Source: Spongiibacter tropicus DSM 19543 (lineage in GTDB: Bacteria; Pseudomonadota; Gammaproteobacteria; Pseudomonadales; Spongiibacteraceae). From it: 64,000 nucleotides of DNA. Position numbers and translations under genes: made by a program. The notes beneath the pieces are model-generated. The model was not told where the DNA came from, made no database searches, and saw only the letters and a list, made by a program, of their open reading frames with translations. Every line of letters starts with the position of its first letter. Positions within the stretch are counted from its first letter, which is position 1. This document shows positions 48,497-55,889 of the stretch, piece by piece. The stretch spans positions 1,120,463-1,184,462 of the forward strand of contig NZ_ATUS01000001.1 of assembly GCF_000420325.1 (NCBI RefSeq). The letters run 5' to 3'.

Positions 48497-49411
48497 TTAT
48501 TCCTTCACCGCGGCCAGAGCCGTTTCCTGCCGCCGGAGCAGTCGCAGCGGATTAAACTCCGAATGGATTGCCAGCCCGAACAGGATCATTCCCGCACCGA
48601 CAAACATGCCGGTAGAGACCTGCTCGTCATTGACCAGTACGCCCGCCGTCATTGCCAATACCGGGGTAATCAGCGGAATGAGCGACACGGCCTCCACACT
48701 CATTTCCCGCAGAATAAAGTAATACGCCGCGAAGCCCACCAGCGAAGCAAACAGCGCCAGATACAGCAGCGATGCCAGCGATACCGGACTGAATACAATC
48801 GGTTCCACCCCCACCACAAAGACCCAGCTCAGCAACATACCGGGCAAAGCAAAAGCCATCGCGCCCAAGGCTTGCTCGAAGGGCGGCACACTCAACTCGG
48901 CATTGAGCTTTTTCACCCATAGCGCACTGCCGGAAAACAATATATTGGATACCAGCATTAAGCCGATTCCGGTCAGGCCATCACCGCTAAGCGCCGCTTT
49001 ATCGAAAACAATACAGCCCAGTCCCAGCGCGGCAATACTCAGTGCCAGCAGCTTGCGGGGCCGAATCAGGTTCTCGCCGAGAATGGGTTTAGCCAGTAAC
49101 AGCGTGAAGAACGGCGACAGACCAAACAGCAGGGACACCAGCCCCGAACTGATGTGTTGTGTCGCCATGTATACCAGCGCCATATTCGGGAACAGACTGA
49201 TCGACGCCGCGAAATACAGTTTGCCATTGCGGCGTACCGACAGCCCCGCCAGACCAAACAGTGTGCACACCGCGCTGCCCACCATAAAGGCGAGTGCAAT
49301 ACGCAGGCTGAGTGCGGCCATCGGGCTGAGGGTATCGCCCCCTAGCTTGATCGACAGTGGCGTGGTCGCCCAAATGAAGATGACCAACAGATAGGTCAAT
49401 TTCACAAACAT
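48497..49411 (-). CDS. EamA/DMT-family transporter
   Basis: A 304-residue inner-membrane protein with about 10 TM helices in two EamA repeats (LTYLLVIFIWATTPLSIKLG and LMLVSNILFSGSALWVKKLN). The ATG at 49411 has AGGGA upstream; the longer frame from 49465 is hydrophilic. The C-terminal tail is basic. Substrate unknown; probably metabolite export. It is not closely similar to the DMT protein at 34604. Confidence 0.83.
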   Translation of the reverse strand: MFVKLTYLLVIFIWATTPLSIKLGGDTLSPMAALSLRIALAFMVGSAVCTLFGLAGLSVRRNGKLYFAASISLFPNMALVYMATQHISSGLVSLLFGLSPFFTLLLAKPILGENLIRPRKLLALSIAALGLGCIVFDKAALSGDGLTGIGLMLVSNILFSGSALWVKKLNAELSVPPFEQALGAMAFALPGMLLSWVFVVGVEPIVFSPVSLASLLYLALFASLVGFAAYYFILREMSVEAVSLIPLITPVLAMTAGVLVNDEQVSTGMFVGAGMILFGLAIHSEFNPLRLLRRQETALAAVKE

Positions 49412-49477
49412 GATGGTGTCCCTGTATTTTCCCCTACACGTTTTGGGGAGAGGACAGTTTTCCAAGGCCAGAACGAC

Positions 49478-49508
49478 AAAGGCCGCGGGAGAACTGTCCG
49501 CGGCCTTT
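49478..49508 (-). terminator. Strong hairpin downstream of a candidate small gene
   Basis: Perfect 11-base arms AAAGGCCGCGG and CCGCGGCCTTT with a 9-base loop. On the minus strand it ends in TTTGT. It follows the putative small ORF at 49526 and lies upstream of the DMT gene. Confidence 0.6.
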
Positions 49509-49525
49509 GAAAAGAAATCTGCTGT

Positions 49526-49630
49526 TTAACGCTGCATCATCTCCGGGCCGCACGCCATCGCGCCACGCGCACAACGGCGCGAGCGACGACAGACATCTTC
49601 GGGGCCCAACAATTTTGCATGGCAATACAT
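49526..49630 (-). CDS. Candidate 34-residue cysteine-rich protein
   Basis: An ORF of 34 codons with Cys at positions 3, 14, 20 and 27 (starts MYCHAKLLGPEDVC) and several Arg. It lies in an otherwise empty 300-base gap and is followed after 17 bases by a strong hairpin, which supports a real transcript. No good ribosome site is visible and no family is recognised. It could be a small metal-binding protein or an accident. Confidence 0.3.
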   Translation of the reverse strand: MYCHAKLLGPEDVCRRSRRCARGAMACGPEMMQR

Positions 49631-49737
49631 TCAGAAATTCAGATTGAAAAGCACTATAAGGCAGCGCCGTTTGAGCGCGCAAGCATTAATTGCGCGACGG
49701 GATACCAAGGCGCTAAGCCGTCGTCAGCAAGCCATAC

Positions 49738-50505
49738 TCAGGCGGCGTACTCCTGATCCAGATACGCCAGAATATCCGCCGACTCAAACATCGCCACACC
49801 GGTATTCGGGTCCACCAGATACGGCACCTGACTGCGCCCGGTCAACTCAAACAGGCGGCAGCGGTTGTCGCTGGTGATCGGCGCATCGGGAAAGAATTTT
49901 TCGCGCACGACTGGCGGCCCCATTTCCTGCCAGCGCGACTTGGCAAAATTGCGCAAATGATAGGGAAGCTCCAGCTCGCACAGGCGCTCGCGCACTAGCC
50001 GGGCATACGGACTGGACTCGAAACTGTACAACTCCAGCGGTTTAGCGGGCGCCACCGAATCGCGGGCACTCAAACCACGCGTGGCAGGCAAGGAACGCCA
50101 GCCGGTGGCAACATGCGAGCCCAGCAACTGGGCCGCGCGACGAACACCACGCGGTGCCTTTCGCCCATCGCCGTACTCCGCATACAGGTAGTCGATAATG
50201 TCTGCCGACTCCTGCAACACCACGCCGGTATTCGGATCTTCCAGCAGCGGGAACTGACTCTTGCCGGTTAAATCCAGCGCCTCGGTGCGAAAACGCATCC
50301 CGCCTTTGGGGCAGGGATAAACCATCGCATCCAGATCCAGCTCCGACAGCACTTCGCGCACCAGCCGACAAAAAGGACAGGCTTCAAACTCATAGAGCTT
50401 CAGCAGCTTTTCGGGCTTTTTTTGCGCCCCATTAAAGGCCGCCGTACCACGCCAGGCACGGCTGGAACTGGCAAAGACCGATGTCGCAACATCCAGCGCT
50501 TTCAT
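49738..50505 (-). CDS. Protein with two tandem GST N-terminal (thioredoxin-fold) domains
   Basis: A 255-residue protein with two copies of the GST_N/glutaredoxin fold. Copy 1 is at about 35-112 (LYEFEACPFCRLVREVL with a CPFC redox motif, ending ADIIDYLYAEYG) and copy 2 at about 150-253 (LYSFESSPYARLVRERL, where the redox motif has become SPYA, ending ADILAYLDQEYA). Both end with the same DPNTGV/ESADI block. There is no GST C-terminal helical domain. Copy 1 may be redox-active and copy 2 glutathione-binding only. GGGGGAG precedes the ATG. Confidence 0.85.
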   Translation of the reverse strand: MKALDVATSVFASSSRAWRGTAAFNGAQKKPEKLLKLYEFEACPFCRLVREVLSELDLDAMVYPCPKGGMRFRTEALDLTGKSQFPLLEDPNTGVVLQESADIIDYLYAEYGDGRKAPRGVRRAAQLLGSHVATGWRSLPATRGLSARDSVAPAKPLELYSFESSPYARLVRERLCELELPYHLRNFAKSRWQEMGPPVVREKFFPDAPITSDNRCRLFELTGRSQVPYLVDPNTGVAMFESADILAYLDQEYAA

Positions 50506-50626
50506 AGTGACTCCCCCAAGAATAATTATGTGACTACGCTAGCACAGAATACCGACGGGACAATGACACAGCGCTCAGCCCGTTAATAACGCACTGCAGA
50601 ACAAGGGGAAATACCTCAGTGGCGAA

Positions 50627-51019
50627 TCAGGCAAAGCGACCACGTACAGCCAGGGCAACTCTCGGCGCCAGCAGCGTCGTCAACAGCACCAACAGCCAGA
50701 GATTCCCGCCCTCCAGCCGGTAGGCAGCCAGCAACTCCTCTGCGTTCTTACCCTGCCACCAGCCAAAACTGAACTCGAACAGCAGGGTCATCAGCAGCCA
50801 GACGAGACCGAGACGCCAGCAGGCAAGGCTCTGCCCCGGCTTTATCCACGGCAAACTCAGAAACGCGACCAATAAAATCAACAGCGACAGCAGCACACCG
50901 CTGAGCGGTAGCCCAGCGTGCGCGCCAAATTGGGGAATCAGCACCGCTTCGCGAAACAGACCATTGGCCATCGCGAGAAGCAGAATGCCAAACCAAACCA
51001 CCACCGCCTTCAGCCACAT
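50627..51019 (-). CDS. Four-TM membrane protein of unknown function
   Basis: About 130 residues with four hydrophobic helices: AVVVWFGILLLAMANGLF, LSGVLLSLLILLVAFLSLP, LACWRLGLVWLLMTLLFEF and LWLLVLLTTLLAPRVALAV. A GGAG site is spaced for the ATG at 51019; an ATG two codons earlier is less well placed. A conserved-looking GWWQGKNAEELLAAYRLEGG loop lies between TM3 and TM4. Family is not recognised with certainty. Confidence 0.6.
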   Translation of the reverse strand: MWLKAVVVWFGILLLAMANGLFREAVLIPQFGAHAGLPLSGVLLSLLILLVAFLSLPWIKPGQSLACWRLGLVWLLMTLLFEFSFGWWQGKNAEELLAAYRLEGGNLWLLVLLTTLLAPRVALAVRGRFA

Positions 51020-51077
51020 AGCCATCTCCGGACTCCGTGAGGAAAAAGGGATACTCGGCGCTCACGCCCAACAAAGG

Positions 51078-51500
51078 CTAAGGCCGCTCCAGCTCCACAA
51101 ACGCGCCTTCCCAAATACTGTAGGTCAGCCCGTTATTGTGGATGAGTGTAGAAAACGGATGCACGGCCGAACCGGCACACTCTGCACGCAGCATCGACAG
51201 CGATTCACCTTCAAAACCCAATGCCGAAAACCTTAGCCGATAATCAAACTCAAATGCCGCCCTATCCACTTGCATCACAGAAAGCGCTGGCGCATCACAT
51301 TGCCTATTACCAAGCGTCAGTGCTGCATTTGAAATCGTCCCCACTTGTCCAAGTAAAGGCTCGATATCGTCGACACCCACGGCACTGACACCGGGAAACT
51401 TGGCGGATACGACGCGCCATTGGCACTCGTACCAAGGCGACTTTGAGCAAGCCGCCAACGCGAGTATCACAACGAAATTAACAATGCGTTTAATATTCAT
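51078..51500 (-). CDS. Small lipoprotein, unknown function
   Basis: A 140-residue protein with a signal peptide and lipobox LAAC (Cys18), so likely an outer-membrane lipoprotein. Four further Cys could form disulfides. The body shows short beta-type segments (FEFDYRLRFSALGFEGESL). No family recognised. Base composition is lower in GC than genes to the left, approaching that of the integron cassettes to the right. Confidence 0.55.
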   Translation of the reverse strand: MNIKRIVNFVVILALAACSKSPWYECQWRVVSAKFPGVSAVGVDDIEPLLGQVGTISNAALTLGNRQCDAPALSVMQVDRAAFEFDYRLRFSALGFEGESLSMLRAECAGSAVHPFSTLIHNNGLTYSIWEGAFVELERP

Positions 51501-51599
51501 TACTTCAATGAAGTCCGACTTATCTGCGAATGCCCAGCCAAAGCAAGCACTCGTCCTGACTAATCTACAACCTCTACTGACGCTACGATAGTTGGTGGG

Positions 51600-52145
51600 C
51601 TATTGTGCCGCTTGCGCCGCAGCCAGAGTCGTCGCAATCTGCTGCTGAGTGATATATCGGCCACCCGAGGACTCGCAGCAATAGAAAATATCCCCACCTT
51701 CCGACTTCTCTGAGACATACCGGGCCAACTCCAGCGCCTTTCTTGCATCTGGGCTTACACTGTCTCCACTCAGGTAAATATTTGCCAGTTGATAACGTGC
51801 AACCAAGGCATCGCTATTCCGATTAAAATAACCCGCCTTACCCACCGCACCGACAAGCAGACCATTCGCCCAATTACCTTCCGCCTCCTGCGCCGCAGCC
51901 AGCGAATACCATTTGATCGCCGTCGGAATATCCTTCTCCACGCCCACCCCAAGTTCATAGGCCACGCCCATACGCAACTGAGCCCAAGGCTCTCCTCGCT
52001 CGGCGGCAGGACGAAGAATACGAAATATCGTATTGTAATCGCTACGCTCCCACGCAATGTCGACCGTACGTTCACCGGGATTCGGATTTGGCCCAGCGCA
52101 GGCCGACAGACACAGCAAGACAACACATAGCAAGCTACGAATCAT
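51600..52145 (-). CDS. Sel1-repeat lipoprotein
   Basis: About 181 residues starting MIRSLLCVVLLCLSACAG, with lipobox LSAC. At least two Sel1-like/TPR helices follow: AAERGEPWAQLRMGVAYELG and DIPTAIKWYSLAAAQ, with AQLRMGxAYxxGxGVxxDxxxA matching the Sel1 consensus. The end (CCESSGGRYITQQQIATTLA) has two adjacent Cys. The start at 52145 follows GGGAGAGG. Sel1 lipoproteins usually scaffold envelope complexes. It lies just outside the cassette array, which holds another Sel1 protein. Confidence 0.75.
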   Translation of the reverse strand: MIRSLLCVVLLCLSACAGPNPNPGERTVDIAWERSDYNTIFRILRPAAERGEPWAQLRMGVAYELGVGVEKDIPTAIKWYSLAAAQEAEGNWANGLLVGAVGKAGYFNRNSDALVARYQLANIYLSGDSVSPDARKALELARYVSEKSEGGDIFYCCESSGGRYITQQQIATTLAAAQAAQ

Positions 52146-52233
52146 AAAAACCTCTCCCTTTACGCCATACTTATTATCAGCGTCCATCAGGACTTCTTTA
52201 ATCATTTGTCTTGCCGACAACTTAGGGGAAATG

Positions 52234-52312
52234 GGGTCAAGTCTTTCACCGTGCCTCAACTACAAAACTGGCGTTATTTCGTCTAGAAAGCGCTCGAGGA
52301 AAAACCTGACCC
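52234..52312. mobile_element. 79-bp miniature element with imperfect terminal inverted repeats
   Basis: Left end GGGTCAAGTCTTTC (52234-52247) and right end GAAAAACCTGACCC (52299-52312) are inverted copies matching at 12 of 14 bases. Ends of this kind (GGGGTCA-G/A-GT) flank short elements mobilised by REP-associated tyrosine transposases in gammaproteobacteria. It carries no gene. It lies exactly beside the eroded end of the integron array and probably disrupted the last attC. Confidence 0.45.
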
Positions 52313-52321
52313 TAGTATCTT

Positions 52322-52331
52322 TTTAGGTGTT
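52322..52331 (-). repeat. Eroded R'' box, array end
   Basis: TTTAGGTGTT matches the GTTAGGTGTT at the start of the last cassette (52691-52700, minus strand) except for the first base, so it is the R'' end of that cassette's attC with the conserved AAC mutated to AAA. The rest of the attC is missing or replaced by the miniature element at 52234-52312. Confidence 0.6.
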
Positions 52332-52335
52332 TGGT

Positions 52336-52695
52336 TCACAGCTCAGTGCTGACCTCGACGGCAGATTCAGTAACCACTGCGATAACCGTTGTGCCTGACG
52401 TAAAGTACACTGCAGGGCTGCTGGTAATAACCAGACCGTTCGGATAGACAGCCCGAAACTCCATTGCTGCTTCATCGTTTACCTCGAACACTCGCTCGCT
52501 ACCTGCCGGAATGTTGCCAAGGCTTTTGCTTTGCTCCCTCCAATGCGCAGTGACTTCGACGCTGATGTCCGATTCGTTTTTCACAACTAACTTTGGAGTT
52601 GCGACATAGGGAGCAGCAAAGTACACGAGCGAGCCTGCTCCAATGACGAGAATCGCAACAGTGACGAACAGCAGCTTCTTGACCACAAACAACAC
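52336..52695 (-). CDS. Cassette gene: membrane-anchored small protein
   Basis: A 119-residue protein starting at a GTG inside the attC core region. One N-terminal TM (KLLFVTVAILVIGAGSLVYF) anchors a beta-rich exported domain (LVVKNESDISVEVTAHWR, ERVFEVNDEAAMEFRAVYP). No family recognised. It is the last cassette of the array in the direction of transcription, between the attC at 52694 and the eroded R'' box. Confidence 0.6.
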   Translation of the reverse strand: MLFVVKKLLFVTVAILVIGAGSLVYFAAPYVATPKLVVKNESDISVEVTAHWREQSKSLGNIPAGSERVFEVNDEAAMEFRAVYPNGLVITSSPAVYFTSGTTVIAVVTESAVEVSTEL

Positions 52696-52743
52696 CTAAC
52701 GCCGCGTTCACCGCCTTGTCCGGTGCAACGCTTTGTTATAAGC
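52694..52743 (-). repeat. attC site 1
   Basis: A 50-bp site. On the minus strand it runs from R'' GCTTATAAC to R' GCGTTAGGT. The C-terminal codons of the upstream gene (KALHRTRR-stop) are encoded inside it, a common trait of cassettes. Its R'' is the exact reverse complement of GTTATAAGC at the start of the same cassette (53783-53791). Confidence 0.85.
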
Positions 52744-53103
52744 GTTGTCGATTTCAGAAGATATATCTTTCATGCCCTTACTTAGGGTAGAACTAATTGA
52801 TTCTTGAGGTATATATCTATTCATAACCACATCCAGCTTTTGCGCTTCAGGATGCCTAACCATCACATCAAGATATACCTTCAGCCTATCTGCTTTTGTT
52901 GTCGGTCGTTGAAGCTCCTTTTTAAGCTTCTCTTGAAACCTACAGATTTCGTCTTCGTCATCCCACTCATGCAATTCGCTGTACAAAATTCGAGCAAGCC
53001 TATTCTGAGTCCATCCTAGCTCAGCTATCAGACCTTTTATTTGCAACAAAAGCTCATGATATTCAGGTTTTGTCCCCATTTGTCTTTTCTTAACCCCTAG
53101 CAT
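52708..53103 (-). CDS. Cassette gene: cytoplasmic helical protein, possible DNA-binding
   Basis: About 131 residues with no signal or TM. The segment LIAELGWTQNRLARILYSE resembles a helix-turn-helix of the XRE type, followed by a charged helical stretch (CRFQEKLKKELQRPTTKAD). Met9 at 53079 is an alternative start. The C-terminus lies in attC 1. It is the third gene of a three-gene cassette and could be a regulator of it; that is inference. Confidence 0.55.
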   Translation of the reverse strand: MLGVKKRQMGTKPEYHELLLQIKGLIAELGWTQNRLARILYSELHEWDDEDEICRFQEKLKKELQRPTTKADRLKVYLDVMVRHPEAQKLDVVMNRYIPQESISSTLSKGMKDISSEIDNAYNKALHRTRR

Positions 53104-53110
53104 TGTCAAT

Positions 53111-53126
53111 GTCCCAGCGGGGACAA
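53111..53126. other. Hairpin in the internal promoter region of the three-gene cassette
   Basis: Arms TGTCCC and GGGACA with an AGCG loop lie between two divergent cassette genes and are followed by a T-rich tract on the plus strand. It could be an operator or attenuator for either gene. Confidence 0.35.
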
Positions 53127-53151
53127 TTTTTATTGAACTATGGAGATTACT

Positions 53152-53361
53152 ATGTCCAAATCAATGTCAAAAGCCGCTGCTGCTCGAATTCAGTCAGCGA
53201 CAGCTAAATCAAACGGTGGAGTCGTCCCGAAAGGTTCTTTTGCTGCAAGAGCGCAATCTGCAGCAAGCCAATCTGGTTCAACTCGCCCACCCAACGGCCC
53301 AAGCACAACCGGTAAGCCTTCTGGAGGTGGGCGAGGCAATAACCCTCCAAAAGGAAAGTAA
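53152..53361 (+). CDS. Cassette gene in reverse orientation: Ser/Ala/Gly-rich small protein (SMP-like)
   Basis: A 69-residue protein starting MSKSMSKAAAARIQSATAKS, with a repeated AARIQSATAKSNGG / AARAQSAASQSG unit and a Gly/Pro-rich, probably disordered tail ending in Lys. It resembles small stress-type proteins with seed-maturation-like motifs found in many bacteria. GGAGATT precedes the ATG. It is the only array gene on the plus strand, so it needs its own promoter. Confidence 0.6.
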   Translation: MSKSMSKAAAARIQSATAKSNGGVVPKGSFAARAQSAASQSGSTRPPNGPSTTGKPSGGGRGNNPPKGK

Positions 53362-53769
53362 CTAATTGCAGCTAGTCAGACTGCTTCTAAAGCGAGTCAG
53401 AAACTCTGACTCGCTTTTCTTTAGCTCTTTGTAACTGATCACTTCCATTGTTTTTTCTAATGCACATACACAAACCTGAGTTTTTTCAGCTTGTCGGTAA
53501 GAGTTCATTAGTATGCGCGACGAGTTTACACAACTATCTATAAGTTCATATTCAACATTAATCGGGTACCGTTGATCCTCAAAGAATATTTGGTCTGCTT
53601 TATAAGCTCCGAATGCGCCAATAAATAGAGCAGCTGTAGCCGACAAAAGCGGCTTCTTAAATTTCTTATAAGAGTGACCTGCAAATGACTCTTTGCATTC
53701 GCTACAAACAATATTCTCACCAAACTCAATTTTATTGTCTGTAGCGCAAGATGGACATTCGATCTGCAT
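53362..53769 (-). CDS. Cassette gene: zinc-ribbon membrane protein
   Basis: A 135-residue protein. CPSC at 5-8 and CSEC at 22-25 form an N-terminal zinc ribbon; a TM (LLSATAALFIGAFGAYKA) follows at about 41-60, and an exported C-terminal domain with four Cys (DSCVNSSR, VCVCALEKT, LTSCN). AAGGA precedes the ATG, 14 bases after the attC core. Resembles zinc-ribbon/DUF-type envelope proteins; function unknown. It is the first gene of a three-gene cassette. Confidence 0.6.
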   Translation of the reverse strand: MQIECPSCATDNKIEFGENIVCSECKESFAGHSYKKFKKPLLSATAALFIGAFGAYKADQIFFEDQRYPINVEYELIDSCVNSSRILMNSYRQAEKTQVCVCALEKTMEVISYKELKKSESEFLTRFRSSLTSCN

Positions 53770-53782
53770 GGATTTCCTTAGA

Positions 53783-53880
53783 GCTTATAACGCCCTGCGG
53801 CAGGGGCAGACAAAAAAGCGCAGCTTTTTGAATGTCCCGCCGCGTTTTTCAGCGGCAACTGCCCGCTCTTGTTATAGGGC
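53783..53880 (-). repeat. attC site 2
   Basis: A 98-bp site with R'' GCCCTATAAC and R' GCGTTATAAGC on the minus strand and a long imperfect stem between. R'' differs by one base from the complement of the cassette start GTTATAAGG at 54234-54242. Confidence 0.85.
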
Positions 53881-53884
53881 TTGC

Positions 53885-54226
53885 TTAAATACATGTGAAT
53901 GAGAAGGTTAACCGGCAATCAACGGTTCGAAGGATTTCATTCACCAATTTTGGAGCCTCCCAGATTTCTGAATCGCTTTCCGTGGTTAAGGACAAGAAAA
54001 TATCGCAATCTTTTAGAGCCACATCGTTAAGCCGATAAAAACTTATGATTGAGCCTATGACCTCTTCTCGAAGCTCGACCACACCGACATTAAACGAGTT
54101 ATCTTTCCCTTTTCGACACTCAGCGCCAGAAATCGCTTTCGACAATTCTGCTGCTTGGGCATCTGTCAGACATAGGAATCTAAAGGATGTAGATTCCGAA
54201 AATCCGTAGTCCCGGCATCCGCTCAT
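53885..54226 (-). CDS. Cassette gene: unknown cytoplasmic protein
   Basis: A 113-residue protein with no signal or TM and five scattered Cys. The pattern suggests an alpha/beta fold (DNSFNVGVVELREEVIGSII, LKDCDIFLSLTTES). No family recognised. AAGGA lies in the sequence just after the attC core, so the attC boundary also supplies the ribosome site. Confidence 0.55.
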   Translation of the reverse strand: MSGCRDYGFSESTSFRFLCLTDAQAAELSKAISGAECRKGKDNSFNVGVVELREEVIGSIISFYRLNDVALKDCDIFLSLTTESDSEIWEAPKLVNEILRTVDCRLTFSFTCI

Positions 54227-54233
54227 TGAGTAT

Positions 54234-54296
54234 CCTTATAACGCCAAAAGCAGGCTCGCCGCTTTTTGGCGTCGCACTGCCTTTTCTTGTTATGTG
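54234..54296 (-). repeat. attC site 3
   Basis: A 63-bp site with R'' CACATAAC and R' GCGTTATAAGG on the minus strand. R'' is the exact complement of GTTATGTG at the start of the same cassette (54945-54952). The TAA inside R'' serves as the stop codon of the upstream gene. Confidence 0.87.
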
Positions 54297-54919
54297 TTTT
54301 TTTCGAGATTTTCATATATTGTTCGCCCCCCATGAAAATCAGGTTGAGCGCAACTGAAAAAAACTTCTTGCTTCACTGTATATTTGTACGATTCTCTAGT
54401 TACGAGAGAGCTGAAATTAATCTCTAGTAGAACCACAATATTCGGCCTCTCCATTGGGCTTTTGGGGCTGCTTAAGTACTTGTTGAAAAGTTCCTTCTGG
54501 ATAGTCCCGGACTGCAATACCTCACCGGGAGCCAGTATCTGAGTGCCGTCTTCCTGATGTTCAATCTTTGTAACAACATCGTCCAAATACTTTTCACCAT
54601 ACCAAACTTTAAAATCGCTATTCTCGACTAGGACTGGAACATTCGACATATTTTTATAATAGAGAAAAATGCCGATAGGTGGGCTTTCACAGCTTAGCAC
54701 CTCAGAATCCATGGCCCACTTATGATCAACAAGTTTTATCAAGGGGTCGGTCAGCGAAATAAGTCCTCGCTGAACTGTAGTTAATGCCTCACTCACTTTT
54801 CTGGAAGATCGAACGGAAAGGTGGAGGCTTAAGACGGCGACAGATGCTATAACGTACGTCGCAATGTAATACCACTTTTCCAACGGTGAGATAGCTATCT
54901 CGATTAGTTCCTTTTCCAT
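54290..54919 (-). CDS. Cassette gene: single-TM protein of unknown function
   Basis: A 209-residue protein with one TM near 17-37 (YYIATYVIASVAVLSLHLSV) and a larger domain after it, with a beta-rich centre (VLVENSDFKVWYGEKYLDD). Probably an inner-membrane protein with a soluble domain of unknown fold. AGGA precedes the ATG. The stop is provided by the R'' box of attC 3. Confidence 0.6.
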   Translation of the reverse strand: MEKELIEIAISPLEKWYYIATYVIASVAVLSLHLSVRSSRKVSEALTTVQRGLISLTDPLIKLVDHKWAMDSEVLSCESPPIGIFLYYKNMSNVPVLVENSDFKVWYGEKYLDDVVTKIEHQEDGTQILAPGEVLQSGTIQKELFNKYLSSPKSPMERPNIVVLLEINFSSLVTRESYKYTVKQEVFFSCAQPDFHGGRTIYENLEKNT

Positions 54920-54944
54920 AAAATTATCCTGAGGTCATAGCGTA

Positions 54945-55006
54945 CACATAACGCCAAAAGCAGCCGCACTGCTTTATAGCGTCGGTTGCCTTTGCTTGTT
55001 ATATTT
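54945..55006 (-). repeat. attC site 4
   Basis: A 62-bp site with R'' ATATAAC and R' GCGTTATGTG on the minus strand. R'' matches the complement of the cassette start GTTATATTTC (55794-55803) apart from a small length change in the A-run. Confidence 0.85.
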
Positions 55007-55783
55007 TTCGATCCACCCAGCTACCCGATCATGCACTTTAGATCGCGTAGCAGCACTCAGAGCCAGTTCAAATCTGGCCAAACCATCTGGAATATTGCCA
55101 GTCAATTGCTTAACCGCGTACAACCAAAAATAAGCACTCTCAGGATCGAGGTTTTGATGAGAGCGATCTGAATAGAATTCAGCAAGCGCCAACATCGCAT
55201 TCAAGTTTAATTCTTCAGCTGCTCCTGTGAGCCAAAATTTAACCTTGTCCTTTTGTATATTCGCATCTAAATTAGCGCCGGGCTCTAAGCCATACATATA
55301 CATCATGCCGAGCTGCAACATTCCATTGGAATCACCATGCTCGACAGCCGAAAGAAGATACTTTTCGCCCTTTTTGGCGTCTATGATTTTATGGTCAAAA
55401 GTTAAGTTGAGGTAATAACTTCCGAGGAGCACTTTCGCATCTGTATTACCCATTTCAGATGCCCGTTCTAGTATAGATAAGGCCTCTTCAGTATTCTTGG
55501 GGACGCCAGTCCCATAAAGAGTTCTATAGCCAAGATCAAAAATTGCTGGGGGATAATCTTGGGCAACAGACTTCTTTAGCCATCTCATTGATATATCTTC
55601 GTGCCGAGAAAGGCCCCAGCCGTTCCAATAAGCTTGAGATACCATTAACTGAGCGCTTGCGTCACCTTTCTTTGCAGCCTCCATATAGAACTGTGTTGTG
55701 GCACGAAGTTCTTCTTCCGTAGGTTCCCCCGCTTGAGAAATTGTGGAGTAAATCAGTACGAAAATAAGTAGAATACGTTGCAT
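54974..55783 (-). CDS. Cassette gene: secreted Sel1-repeat protein
   Basis: A 269-residue protein with signal peptide MQRILLIFVLIYSTISQAG and five or more Sel1-like repeats (for example AQLMVSQAYWNGWGLSRHED, PAIFDLGYRTLYGTGVPKNT, GMLQLGMMYMYGLEPGAN). The start at 55783 follows GGGAA. Sel1 proteins often mediate protein contacts in the periplasm. The C-terminal residues are encoded in attC 4. A longer frame upstream crosses the attC and is rejected. Confidence 0.75.
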   Translation of the reverse strand: MQRILLIFVLIYSTISQAGEPTEEELRATTQFYMEAAKKGDASAQLMVSQAYWNGWGLSRHEDISMRWLKKSVAQDYPPAIFDLGYRTLYGTGVPKNTEEALSILERASEMGNTDAKVLLGSYYLNLTFDHKIIDAKKGEKYLLSAVEHGDSNGMLQLGMMYMYGLEPGANLDANIQKDKVKFWLTGAAEELNLNAMLALAEFYSDRSHQNLDPESAYFWLYAVKQLTGNIPDGLARFELALSAATRSKVHDRVAGWIEKYNKQRQPTL

Positions 55784-55793
55784 AGCTTCCCTA

Positions 55794-55889
55794 GAAATAT
55801 AACGCCTGCAACATGGGCGCACAAAAAAGCGCAGCGTATTGGGCGTCCCAGCGACCGCAGGGAGCGAATGCTTGCACTTGTTATGAGCC
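55794..55889 (-). repeat. attC site 5
   Basis: A 96-bp site with R'' GGCTCATAAC and R' GCGTTATATTTC on the minus strand. R'' is the exact complement of GTTATGAGCC at the array start (56232-56241). TAA in R'' is the stop of the upstream gene. Confidence 0.87.

Noticed and set aside
52694-55889. Reading the repeated TAAC...GTTA blocks as a CRISPR array or as REP sequences
   Set aside because: Inner sequences differ in length (50-98 bp) and content, and the ends follow cassette logic. They are attC sites, not equal-length repeats with spacers.
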